Source: an uncultured Clostridia bacterium
GTDB lineage: Bacteria > Bacillota > Clostridia > Lachnospirales > Lachnospiraceae
Assembly: GCA_947385955.1 (NCBI GenBank)
Contig: CANDNA010000004.1
Coordinates: 62,001 to 126,000 of the forward strand
Direction: 5' to 3'
Length of the DNA stretch: 64,000 nucleotides
Shown here: positions 53,376 through 61,657 of the stretch, one piece after another
How positions within the stretch are numbered: position 1 is the stretch's first letter
How the letters are laid out: each line of letters begins with the position of its first letter
The notes under the pieces: generated by a model
The model's database searches: none
What the model saw: the letters and a program-made list of their open reading frames with translations, nothing else
What the model was told of the DNA's origin: nothing
Made by a program: the position numbers and the translations under genes

Positions 53376-54770
53376 TCACCGGCAGACAGCGCCGTCACCA
53401 GCTTCTGCCGCCTTCATCATAATCGCACATTCCACCCGTTTTCTCTGCAGCTCGCAGCCAATATCATAAGCGTCAAAAATCGTCTGGTGGAAATTCCAGG
53501 AATTTGCCGCACAGCCTCCGCTGCAGTAAAATCTGGCAAAACAGTCTCTGCATTTTTCCTTGGCATAAACATTGCAGCCCAGAAACGTATCCCGGATGTC
53601 GGTGCGGATGATCCCGTCTTTCACATTTCCCATCAGGAACTGCTCCTGCCCCACAAACTGATGGCAGGGATAAAAGTCCCCCCAGGGAGTCACAGCCAGG
53701 TATTCGCAGCCTGAGCCACAGCCCGACAGCCGTTTTGCCACACAGGGGCCGCCCTCCAGATCTATCATAAAGTGAAAAAAGTTTACACCCTTTCCTGCCT
53801 TTTTCCGCTCCAGCAGCGCACCGGCCAGCCTGTCATACTCCTCTAAAATCTTTGGGACATCCTCCTGGCGTATGGCATATGCCTCCGATTCCGGCGCCAC
53901 CACCGGCTCCACGGAAATCTGTGTAAATCCCAGATCTGCCAGATGCAGGACATCCTCTGCAAAGTCCGTATTGTATCGGGTAAAGGTCCCTCTGACATAA
54001 TAGTTATCCTGGTGTCTGCTTTCCGCCAGCTTCAAAAACCTGGGCACGATCACATCATAACTCCCCTGGCCGCCCCGGAAAGGGCGCATCCTGTCATGGA
54101 CTTTTTTCCTGCCGTCAATACTCAATACCACATTGCTCATCTCACGATTGAGAAATTCCTGTATTTCCTCATTCAGAAGAATGCCGTTGGTGGTCAGGGT
54201 AAAGCGGAACTTTTTGTGATATGGCTCCTCCAGGCTTCTGCCATAGGCCACCAGATCCTTCACCACCTGCCAGTTCAGCAGTGGTTCGCCTCCGAAAAAG
54301 TCCACTTCCAGATTCACCCTGCCGGCGGAATGGCGTACCAGAAAATCCAGTGCCGCTTTTCCTGTTTCAAAACTCATCAGCGCCCGCCTGCCATGATATT
54401 CCCCCTCTTCGGCAAAACAATAACGACAGGCCAGATTACAGTCATGGGCCACATGCAGACACAGGGCTTTGACAACCGTTTCCCGCTTTGGAATGCTGTC
54501 AATATACTCTCTGTAAGGGTCCCCGGTAAAAAGCATTCCCGCTTCTTTTAATTCCAGTATTTCTTTTATGGCCTCTTCACACTGTACCTTGGAATATCCG
54601 GTCTGTGCCAGAGCCTGGCTCACCATTTCCTCTTTTGCCGTCACTTCCTTCTCAAGCGCTGCCTCCACAATGGGAATCAGGTCATAGACCATCTCATCCA
54701 CCACATGCACACAGCCGCTGTTTACATCCAGTACAATGAAAAAGCCATTGTTTTGATATCTGTGAATCAC
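53376..54770 (-). CDS. scfB: SCIFF peptide radical SAM maturase (GTG start)
   Basis: 464 residues starting GTG behind GGAAG. An N-terminal precursor-binding (RRE-like) domain (about 1-95) precedes the radical SAM core with CNLACRYC (AHDCNLACRYCFAEE). The C-terminal SPASM/auxiliary cluster region has CGSGC and CRDCFARFYCSGGCAANSW. It forms Cys thioether cross-links in the SCIFF peptide encoded just upstream. Confidence 0.93.
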   Translation of the reverse strand: MIHRYQNNGFFIVLDVNSGCVHVVDEMVYDLIPIVEAALEKEVTAKEEMVSQALAQTGYSKVQCEEAIKEILELKEAGMLFTGDPYREYIDSIPKRETVVKALCLHVAHDCNLACRYCFAEEGEYHGRRALMSFETGKAALDFLVRHSAGRVNLEVDFFGGEPLLNWQVVKDLVAYGRSLEEPYHKKFRFTLTTNGILLNEEIQEFLNREMSNVVLSIDGRKKVHDRMRPFRGGQGSYDVIVPRFLKLAESRHQDNYYVRGTFTRYNTDFAEDVLHLADLGFTQISVEPVVAPESEAYAIRQEDVPKILEEYDRLAGALLERKKAGKGVNFFHFMIDLEGGPCVAKRLSGCGSGCEYLAVTPWGDFYPCHQFVGQEQFLMGNVKDGIIRTDIRDTFLGCNVYAKEKCRDCFARFYCSGGCAANSWNFHQTIFDAYDIGCELQRKRVECAIMMKAAEAGDGAVCR

Positions 54771-54805
54771 GTATAACTTCCTTTCCTGTTCTGACTGACA
54801 ACGTA

Positions 54806-54833
54806 ATATAAGCAGCGATAGAAATCGCTGCTT
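54806..54833. promoter_or_regulatory. Perfect 12-bp hairpin between scfA and scfB
   Basis: ATAAGCAGCGAT (54806-54817), loop AGAA, ATCGCTGCTTAT (54822-54833). No T tract follows on the minus strand, so it is unlikely to be a full terminator. It may act as a partial attenuator or RNA stabiliser, giving more scfA than scfB (inference). Confidence 0.7.
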
Positions 54834-54862
54834 ATCCGTTCCTTATCATGCCCTCGCCTGCC

Positions 54863-55009
54863 CTACTTTTTTATCTTTTCGCAGCTCTGGTTTCCTACTG
54901 TACAGGATGTCTTGCAGGCTGACTGACAGGATGTCTGGCACTCCCCACAACCTCCCTTTTTCATGGATTCCTGAAGATTTCTGGTATTCAGTGTCTGAAT
55001 GTGTTTCAT
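54863..55009 (-). CDS. scfA: SCIFF ranthipeptide precursor (six Cys in forty-five)
   Basis: 48 residues, too short for ordinary gene finding. It opens MKHIQTLNTRNLQESMKKGG and carries six cysteines at 21, 24, 28, 32, 36 and 43, between Thr, Ser and Gly residues. This matches the SCIFF family, made into a thioether-bridged ranthipeptide by the ScfB enzyme encoded next. An AAGGAGGATATAAG site directly precedes the ATG, and the promoter is strong. SCIFF is near-universal in Clostridia; its biological role is linked by some studies to quorum-type signalling, not settled. Confidence 0.95.
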   Translation of the reverse strand: MKHIQTLNTRNLQESMKKGGCGECQTSCQSACKTSCTVGNQSCEKIKK

Positions 55010-55065
55010 CTTATATCCTCCTTATAAACCCCGTATCCTCTGCCGGGAACTGTATTCCGTACCAA

Positions 55066-55094
55066 AGTATAGCATATCTCATCACAAAGGTCAA
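55066..55094 (-). promoter_or_regulatory. scfA promoter
   Basis: TTGACC (55089-55094), 17 bases, TATACT (55066-55071) on the minus strand, each 5 of 6 to consensus. Confidence 0.75.
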
Positions 55095-55120
55095 TCAGTT
55101 TTACCGCGCCACAGGTACCT

Positions 55121-55495
55121 TCATCCCAGCATACCTCCCAGCATGCCGCCGCCGGCGCAGATGAAAAACACCGTCACAAGATTTCCCGAAATACCTGCCG
55201 CTCCATGTTCCAGTACCAGGGATACACACAGAAGCACCGTAAAATACAGGACACCTGCCAGAAGCCCCCACAGGAATTTCCGGTTTCCCATCCGCTTTCC
55301 CGAAACAAATCCGGCGAACAAAGACGCAGCTATGTAAATCAGGATAATGGCAACGGACACTGTCTTTTCCGCCAGATTGAACCGATACAGAAAAAGCGCC
55401 AGAAACAGCAAAAGCCCCACTGTCAGGATGTAAGAGAAAAGCAGACATTTCAGATAAAATATCACATAGGAATTATTTTTTACCGAAGCCTTCAT
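55121..55495 (-). CDS. TIGR04086 family membrane protein
   Basis: 124 residues from ATG 55495 (GGGAGGTG seven bases ahead). Four transmembrane helices (CLLFSYILTVGLLLFLALF, VAIILIYIAASLFAGFVSG, FLWGLLAGVLYFTVLLCVSL, LVTVFFICAGGGMLGGMLG). It fits the TIGR04086 family, known as a companion of SCIFF loci. The role is unknown; immunity, export or signalling for the peptide are guesses. Confidence 0.8.
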   Translation of the reverse strand: MKASVKNNSYVIFYLKCLLFSYILTVGLLLFLALFLYRFNLAEKTVSVAIILIYIAASLFAGFVSGKRMGNRKFLWGLLAGVLYFTVLLCVSLVLEHGAAGISGNLVTVFFICAGGGMLGGMLG

Positions 55496-55542
55496 CGCCA
55501 CACCTCCCATTACATCATATATATGCGCAGCCGTCTGTGAAC

Positions 55543-55572
55543 TTGACAATTGACTGCGGATTAGTATATGAT
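55543..55572 (+). promoter_or_regulatory. Promoter of the CNNM-ProX fusion gene
   Basis: TTGACA (55543-55548), 18 bases, TATGAT (55567-55572). The -10 covers the first in-frame ATG (55568), which supports the later TTG as the real start. Confidence 0.65.
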
Positions 55573-55612
55573 ATCTCCAAATATCGTTTGGAATTTCAGG
55601 GAGGTTATTGGA

Positions 55613-57499
55613 TTGGATACCGACAGTGTCATAGGGTTTATTGTTCTGTTTTTTCTGCTTTTGCTCTCTGCCTTTTTCTCTTCGGCAGAAACGGCTCTGA
55701 CCACCGTAAACAGGGTACGTATCCGCACGCTGACAGAGGAAGGCAATAAAAGGGCCATCATCGTACAGGGCATTCTGGATCGTTACAGCAAAATGCTCAG
55801 TACCATCCTGGTAGGCAACAACATTGTGAATATTTCCGCTTCTTCGCTGGCCACCACTCTGGCTCTCCGGATCTGGGGCAGTTACGCGGTGAGTATTATG
55901 ACCGGCGCACTGACTCTGTGTGTCCTGTTATTCGGTGAAATCACGCCAAAAACATGGGCCATGTACAATGCGGAAAAAATTTCCCTCGCCTATGCAGGAG
56001 TCATTCATCTTCTGATGCTTTTATTCACTCCCATCATTGTCATCGTGGATAAGCTGTCCGGCGCCGTTATGTTTCTCTTCCATATTAATACGGCCGGAAA
56101 AACTGCCACCATGACAGAGCGGGATTTAAAAACTTACGTGGATGTCAGCCATGAGGACGGCGCCATTGAGACAGAGGAACGGGAAATGATTTACAATGTA
56201 TTTGATTTCAGCGATTCCGATGCCAAAGACATTATGATCCCCAGGATTGATATTACGATGGTGGACATCACCGCTTCCTACAATGAGCTGATGTCCATAT
56301 TCCGGGAATCCATGTACACCCGTATTCCTGTCTATGAAAATGATACGGACAACGTGGTGGGTATCGTTAACATCAAGGATTTCCTGTTCGTGCCAAACAA
56401 ACGGGCATTTAAAATACAGGATATCCTGCGGACAGCTTATTATACCTATGAGTATAAAAAGACTGCCGATCTGATGATGGAAATGCGGAAAGCCACCATG
56501 AACGTCGCCTTTGTTCTGAACGAGTACGGCGCCTGTGTGGGAATGATTACGCTGGAAGATCTGCTGGAAGAAATCGTAGGAGAGATCCGGGACGAATACG
56601 ATGCTGATGAAGAAGAACTGATCCAGGAATCCGGAGAACGGGAATATCTGGTAGAAGGCAGTATGAAGCTGGATGACGTAAACAACGCGCTGAATACAGA
56701 ACTGACCTCCGAAGATTATGATTCCATCGGCGGTATTATGATCGGTATACTGGACCGTCTGCCCCAACAGGGCGAAAGTGTTATCACCCCGGATGGCATC
56801 ACACTCTGCGCAGAAAAAATCAACCAGAACCGGATCGAAAAGGTGCGGCTCACTCTGCCGGAGCCATCCGACAAAGAAAGCGAAGCGGCTGATAACAGGC
56901 ACAGTACAGAGCAGCAGCACATACAGAAGGAGCAGGCAGAGGATTCTCTGCCGGATATTTCCGCCCCCGTACTCAGCAAAGGTCGTCCGGCAGACATCAC
57001 CTGCCTGCCCGAAAAGGAAATCCGCTGCTATGATCTGCTGGATCTTTTGCAGATTCCCTATGAGCAGGTACATCATGAAGCCCTGGCCACCATCGAAGCC
57101 TGCGCGGAAATTGACGCACTCCTGCAGGTCCCTATCTGTAAAAACCTGTTTCTCTCAAACCGGCAGCAGACTGACTACTATCTTCTGCTGATGCCCGGCC
57201 GGAAAAAATTCGTGACAAAAGAACTCTCTGCCCAGTTGGGAGTGGCCCGGCTCTCATTCGGCTCCGCAGATATGATGGAAGAATTGATGGATCTCACGCC
57301 CGGTTCCGTTACCATACTGGGACTGATGAATGACCATGAAGGAAAGGTACGGCTGTTGATTGATAAGGAAGTACTGGAGCAGGACTATTTTGCCTGCCAT
57401 CCCTGCATCAATACAGCCAGCCTGAAGTTCAGGACATCCGATCTGACCGAAAAGCTGATCCCGGCGCTGAAGCATCAGCCCACGTTCGTGGAACTGTAA
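55613..57499 (+). CDS. CNNM/CBS hemolysin-family membrane protein fused to a prolyl-tRNA editing (YbaK/ProX) domain
   Basis: 628 residues from TTG 55613, chosen for GGGAGG eight bases ahead. Residues 5-140 form a CNNM (DUF21) membrane domain (FSSAETALTTVNRVRIRTL, GEITPKTWAMYNAEK). A CBS pair follows at about 195-325 (DIMIPRIDITMVDI, NEYGACVGMITLEDLLEEIV), then a CorC/HlyC domain to about 415, and an acidic linker. Residues 472-628 are a YbaK/aaRS-associated domain: HHEALATIEACAE, catalytic-type Lys510 in CKNLFL, LMPGRKKFVTKELSAQLG, GSVTILGLMND and HPCINTASLKF. Stand-alone ProX proteins remove alanine from mischarged Ala-tRNA-Pro. CNNM/CorC proteins move or sense Mg2+. The frame is unbroken, so the fusion is real unless assembly erred. 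I know no functional link between the two halves. Confidence 0.88.
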   Translation: MDTDSVIGFIVLFFLLLLSAFFSSAETALTTVNRVRIRTLTEEGNKRAIIVQGILDRYSKMLSTILVGNNIVNISASSLATTLALRIWGSYAVSIMTGALTLCVLLFGEITPKTWAMYNAEKISLAYAGVIHLLMLLFTPIIVIVDKLSGAVMFLFHINTAGKTATMTERDLKTYVDVSHEDGAIETEEREMIYNVFDFSDSDAKDIMIPRIDITMVDITASYNELMSIFRESMYTRIPVYENDTDNVVGIVNIKDFLFVPNKRAFKIQDILRTAYYTYEYKKTADLMMEMRKATMNVAFVLNEYGACVGMITLEDLLEEIVGEIRDEYDADEEELIQESGEREYLVEGSMKLDDVNNALNTELTSEDYDSIGGIMIGILDRLPQQGESVITPDGITLCAEKINQNRIEKVRLTLPEPSDKESEAADNRHSTEQQHIQKEQAEDSLPDISAPVLSKGRPADITCLPEKEIRCYDLLDLLQIPYEQVHHEALATIEACAEIDALLQVPICKNLFLSNRQQTDYYLLLMPGRKKFVTKELSAQLGVARLSFGSADMMEELMDLTPGSVTILGLMNDHEGKVRLLIDKEVLEQDYFACHPCINTASLKFRTSDLTEKLIPALKHQPTFVEL

Positions 57500-57532
57500 C
57501 AGTCAGCGCCGCTGATCCGTCGTAACTATCTG

Positions 57533-59296
57533 TCAGGATTCTTCGTATGCCAGATATGCCCCCTTCATCGGGCTGACCGCATGCTCGGCAAAGAGGCGCA
57601 GCGCTCCCGACTGATAGCGCCTCTTTTTCGGCTGCCAGCGCATCCTGCGCTCTTTTAACACTGCCTCAATTTCTTCCAGTGTCTTTTTCTCTCCGGCAAT
57701 GCCTATAATATCCAGTTTCCGCTCCATTACATCAATTTCAATCAGGTCTCCCTCTTCCACCAGTGCAATAGGGCCTCCGTCAGCGGCCTCCGGGCTGCAG
57801 TGTCCGATTACCGGGCCTGTGGAAGCCCCGGAAAAGCGCCCATCGGTAATCAGGGCAATGCTCCGCCCCAGCTCCTGATCACTGCTGATGGCCTCAGAGG
57901 TATAAAACATCTCCGGCATACCGCTTCCTTTCGGGCCTTCATAACGGATAAAGACAGCGTCACCTTTTTCCACCTTATGTTTTAAAACCGCATCCAGACA
58001 TTCCTCTTCACTGTCAAACGGTCTGGCCCGCAGCACTGCATGGAACATTTCCCGGGGACATGCCGTATGCTTGATCACTGCTCCCTCCGGCGCCAGATTG
58101 CCCCGGAGAATGGCTATGCTTCCGTCTGTGCCGATGGCCTTATCATAAGGGCGGATGATATCTTCCCTGGTCAGGTTACAGCCATAACGCCGGTTGAATT
58201 CTTCCAGCCAGGTATGACAGCGGTCATAAAATCCGTTTTGTTTCAATTCCTCCAGATTTTCTCCCAGGGTTTTTCCTGTCACCGTCATCACATCCAGATG
58301 CAGATGCCTTCGGATTTCCTCCATCACAGCCGGAACCCCGCCTGCATAGTAGAAGCATTCTGCAGGCCATCTTCCTGCAGGCCGCACATCCAACAGGTAT
58401 CTGGCATTTCTGTGCAGACGGTCAAAGGTATCCCCTGTCATCTCAATCCCCAGTTCATGGGCGATGGCCGGGATATGCAAAAGGCAGTTGGTACTGCCGG
58501 AAATCGCCGCGTGAACCAGGATGGCATTTTCAAAGCTGTCCTCTGTCACAATGTCACTGGGGCGCATGCCTTCCATTGTCGCCAGTCTGACAGACTGTCT
58601 GCCGGCTTCTCTGGCAAAGGTCAGAAGATCGGGACTGGTGGCAGGCATCAATGCACTGCCCGGCAGGGCCAGCCCCAATGCTTCTGCCATAATCTGCATG
58701 GTGGAAGCTGTCCCGATAAAGGAGCAGGCGCCGCAGCTTGGGCAGGCATGGTGCTTGGCCCAGTTCAGCTTTTCTTCGTCAATTTCACCTCTTTGGAATC
58801 TGGCGCTGTACATGCCAAGCTGTTCCAGTGTCAGCATATCCGGACCGGCATTCATCGTACCGCCCGGCACCACAATGGCCGGAATATTGACCCGGCACAG
58901 TCCCATCAGATTGCCCGGCAGCCCTTTGTCACAACTGGACAGGAAAACCCCTGCATCAAACGGTGTGGCGTTGGCATGAATCTCTATCATATTGGAAATC
59001 ATCTCACGGCTGACAAGACTGAAATTGATGCCGTCCGTTCCCTGGCTTTCCCCGTCACAGATATCCGTACAGAAATATCTGGCGCCAAAACCGCCTTCTT
59101 CTGCCACACCCTTTCTCACCTCTTCCACCAGAACATCCAGATGCCCGCTGCCCGGATGACTGTCCCCATAGGTGCTTTCAATGATAATCTGGGGCTTTTC
59201 CAGATCCTCCGGTTTCCAGCCGGTACCGATACGAAGCGGATCCAGCTCCGGCGCCAGTTTGCGCATCTCCTGACTTTTTAACGTACTCATATACAT
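57533..59296 (-). CDS. IlvD/Edd family sugar-acid dehydratase
   Basis: About 587 residues; ATG 59296 has the best spaced GGA site, and ATGs lie two codons either side. [2Fe-2S]/substrate motifs SCDKGLPGNLMG and CPSCGACSFIGTASTM are complete, plus ITDGRFSGASTGPVIGH. The CDKGLPG form differs from the CDKIVPG of true dihydroxy-acid dehydratases. This and the GntP permease and GntR regulator beside it point to an aldonate or other sugar acid rather than branched-chain amino acid synthesis. The exact substrate is not decided. Confidence 0.85.
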   Translation of the reverse strand: MYMSTLKSQEMRKLAPELDPLRIGTGWKPEDLEKPQIIIESTYGDSHPGSGHLDVLVEEVRKGVAEEGGFGARYFCTDICDGESQGTDGINFSLVSREMISNMIEIHANATPFDAGVFLSSCDKGLPGNLMGLCRVNIPAIVVPGGTMNAGPDMLTLEQLGMYSARFQRGEIDEEKLNWAKHHACPSCGACSFIGTASTMQIMAEALGLALPGSALMPATSPDLLTFAREAGRQSVRLATMEGMRPSDIVTEDSFENAILVHAAISGSTNCLLHIPAIAHELGIEMTGDTFDRLHRNARYLLDVRPAGRWPAECFYYAGGVPAVMEEIRRHLHLDVMTVTGKTLGENLEELKQNGFYDRCHTWLEEFNRRYGCNLTREDIIRPYDKAIGTDGSIAILRGNLAPEGAVIKHTACPREMFHAVLRARPFDSEEECLDAVLKHKVEKGDAVFIRYEGPKGSGMPEMFYTSEAISSDQELGRSIALITDGRFSGASTGPVIGHCSPEAADGGPIALVEEGDLIEIDVMERKLDIIGIAGEKKTLEEIEAVLKERRMRWQPKKRRYQSGALRLFAEHAVSPMKGAYLAYEES

Positions 59297-59317
59297 TCCC
59301 ATCCTTTCTGTCCATAT

Positions 59318-60673
59318 TTATGCAAAAAATGAAATGATCAATGCCACAAGAAATCCTGTCCCGCCTACCAGTGTTTCCATAATTGTCCAGGTTTTCAACG
59401 TGGTTTTTTCGTCCATGCCCACCAGTGATTTTACCAGCCAGAAACCGGAATCATTGAAATGGGAACACACCGTTGCACCGCCTGCCACAGCCGCGGTGGT
59501 ACATGCCAGATACAAAGGTGACAGCTCCGAAATGCCGGGAATGGATGCAATGATCCCTGCTGCCATCGTCATAGCCACTGTCGCAGACCCTACACAGATA
59601 CGTACCAGTGCTGCCACAATAAAAGCCAGGATCACGATCGGCAGCGACATGGAACTTACCGCCTCCCCGATTACATCCCCCATACCCGAATACTGCAGGA
59701 CATAGCGAAGGACACCGCCGCAGGCTGTAACCAAAAGGATCAGTCCCGTGGGCTCCAGAGATTTTGTCATAACTTTTTCCAGTTCTTCTGTATTATATCC
59801 GTGACCAATGCCCAGTACCAGCATCGCTGCCACAGTTGCAATCAAAAGCGCTACAAAAGGCTCGCCAAGAAAGGCAAATACAGGCTGCAGAGAAGAAAGC
59901 GCCGGCACCACACCCGTAACGGAATCCAAAATAATCAATACCAGAGGAATCAGAATAATCCCTACGATCACCCAGAAATTCGGCAGCTTGGACTCATCAA
60001 AATCCTCTTGCTTTGCCACATGCTCCGGCACGGAAATATTGTACTTATTTCCGCAGATACTGCCCCATACAGGGCCGGCTACGATCATGGAAACCACACC
60101 GCAGAAAATGCCGACCAGAATGACCCAGCCCAGTTCCACACCCAGCATATTGGCAACCAGAATCGGTCCCGGTGTAGGCGGGATAAAGGCATGGCCCACA
60201 GCCAGACCTGCCAGAAGCGGAATCACATAAAACAACGAAGAACGTTTGGTGCGTTTTGCCAGGGAAAAAGCCAGCGGAATCAGAATAATCAGTCCGGCGT
60301 CAAAAAATACCGGCATTGCAATCACCAGGCCCGTAATTCCCAACGCCCAGGCCGCTTTCTGATCACCGAACCATTTCACCATTGTCACAGCCAGTGTCTG
60401 CGCTCCTCCCGATATTTCCAGTATGGCGCCAAACATGGAACCCAGTCCTACCAACAGGGCAATTCCCTTCAACGTATTACCAATACCGTCATTTACTGCA
60501 GTTACGATATCTTCCGCAGGCATACCTGCCATCAGGCCAATGGAAATGGCGCCGATGAGAATGGCAATCATAGCCTGGATCTTAAATTTGATAATCAGAA
60601 CCAACAACAGGATCAATCCGATGACAGCGGCCAGTACAAGTCTTGTCGGATTTAAAGCAATTTCTGCAGTCAT
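59318..60673 (-). CDS. GntP family permease
   Basis: 451 residues with about 12-14 transmembrane helices, starting ALNPTRLVLAAVIGLILLLV. Conserved GntP segments GLGSMFGAILEISGGAQTLA, PVFFDAGLIILIPLAF, AFIPPTPGPILVANML and HFNDSGFWLVKSL are clear. It imports gluconate-like sugar acids with protons. The dehydratase gene starts 22 bases downstream, making a transport-plus-dehydration operon. Confidence 0.92.
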   Translation of the reverse strand: MTAEIALNPTRLVLAAVIGLILLLVLIIKFKIQAMIAILIGAISIGLMAGMPAEDIVTAVNDGIGNTLKGIALLVGLGSMFGAILEISGGAQTLAVTMVKWFGDQKAAWALGITGLVIAMPVFFDAGLIILIPLAFSLAKRTKRSSLFYVIPLLAGLAVGHAFIPPTPGPILVANMLGVELGWVILVGIFCGVVSMIVAGPVWGSICGNKYNISVPEHVAKQEDFDESKLPNFWVIVGIILIPLVLIILDSVTGVVPALSSLQPVFAFLGEPFVALLIATVAAMLVLGIGHGYNTEELEKVMTKSLEPTGLILLVTACGGVLRYVLQYSGMGDVIGEAVSSMSLPIVILAFIVAALVRICVGSATVAMTMAAGIIASIPGISELSPLYLACTTAAVAGGATVCSHFNDSGFWLVKSLVGMDEKTTLKTWTIMETLVGGTGFLVALIISFFA

Positions 60674-60794
60674 TACAATATCCTCTCTTTCTTATTTTTT
60701 CACGGTCTCTTTCCATGAGAAAATAGTCCGATGTATATATTTCTTTTCCCTCCTTTTTTCTAAATTCATCTGACGTCTCATGTTTTATGAATAA

Positions 60795-60823
60795 AATATA
60801 TATTTTTTCATCATTTTTGTCAA
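60795..60823 (-). promoter_or_regulatory. Promoter of the gntP-dehydratase operon
   Basis: Perfect TTGACA (60818-60823), 17 bases, TATATT (60795-60800) on the minus strand, about 120 bases ahead of gntP. Confidence 0.8.
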
Positions 60824-60824
60824 T

Positions 60825-60835
60825 ACATCGGATGT
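60825..60835. promoter_or_regulatory. Putative GntR operator ACATCGGATGT
   Basis: An 11-base palindrome one base upstream of the -35 box. A related half site (TCCGATGTATA) lies near 60727-60737 in the gntP leader. A FadR-type GntR regulator gene is adjacent, so it is the likely binder; this is inference. Confidence 0.45.
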
Positions 60836-60861
60836 TTCTATTTTTCTTTTCTGCATTTTTC

Positions 60862-60906
60862 ACAAAAAAATAAGGATTTCGCATCCTGAAATCCTCTTTT
60901 TTTGTT
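60862..60906. terminator. Terminator after the gntR gene
   Basis: AGGATTT (60873-60879) pairs with AAATCCT (60889-60895). T-rich tails on both sides; it ends the minus-strand regulator gene. Confidence 0.7.
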
Positions 60907-60929
60907 TATTTTATCTATATTCTGTTTTT

Positions 60930-61643
60930 TTATTCTTTTCTTTGTTGTTCTTTTAATTGTCTGACCAATGCCTGCCGGTTATAAGTCAGATGCATCACCA
61001 TTGCGCACCTGGCTCCTACCGGATCCCGGTCCGAAATCGCATTCACGACAGCCCGATGCGTTTCAATCGTTTCCTGCATCAATGTCCTTCTGGTCAAATT
61101 GGCAAAGGTCGTCACCGCCGTATGGATCACCGGAATCAGTGTTTCCACCACCCGGTTTTTACTGCATCTGGCAATACAGGTATGAAATTCAATGTCTTTG
61201 GAAATATGATTTTTTCCGTCCTGATACATCTGTTCCGTTTCATCGCAAAGACGCACAAGCTGGGCAAGCTCCTCTTCCTCCGCATACTCTGCTGCAAGCG
61301 CTGCAATTTCCGGTTCCAGCATAAGACGCACATCGAACAATTCCAGCGCCAGTTTGTACTTATTGTTCTGCAGCCGCGAAAGTCCCAGCGGATCATTTTC
61401 CTGAAAACCGGTACTGATCACATACGTGCCGGAGCCCCGCCTTACCTCCAGAACCCCTTTGGAAACCAGGCTTTTGACCGCTTCCCGAATCGTGCTGCGC
61501 CCCACGCCAAATTCTTCGGCCAGCTTAAACTCATTGGGGATTTTCTGCCCTACTTTCACAGACTCCTGTACAATCAAATGCATCAGCTCATCTTCGATCT
61601 GAGCTGCCAATAATCTTTTATCCATTTTTTTATATTGATACAT
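60930..61643 (-). CDS. FadR-subfamily GntR transcriptional regulator
   Basis: 237 residues. N-terminal winged helix (VKVGQKIPNEFKLAEEFGVG then RSTIREAVKSLVSKGVLEVR) and a C-terminal all-helical FCD ligand domain with metal-binding Asp/His positions (FDVRLMLEPEIAALA, EFHTCIARCSKN, THRAVVNAISDRD). It likely represses the gntP-dehydratase operon and is relieved by a sugar acid or its product. The gene is upstream of gntP on the same strand, with a terminator and a promoter between them. Confidence 0.92.
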   Translation of the reverse strand: MYQYKKMDKRLLAAQIEDELMHLIVQESVKVGQKIPNEFKLAEEFGVGRSTIREAVKSLVSKGVLEVRRGSGTYVISTGFQENDPLGLSRLQNNKYKLALELFDVRLMLEPEIAALAAEYAEEEELAQLVRLCDETEQMYQDGKNHISKDIEFHTCIARCSKNRVVETLIPVIHTAVTTFANLTRRTLMQETIETHRAVVNAISDRDPVGARCAMVMHLTYNRQALVRQLKEQQRKE

Positions 61644-61657
61644 TCCACATTCCGCAT

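Noticed and set aside
54806-54833. The scfA-scfB hairpin as a full terminator.
   Set aside because: No T tract follows on the minus strand and the maturase lacks a visible promoter of its own, so read-through must occur.
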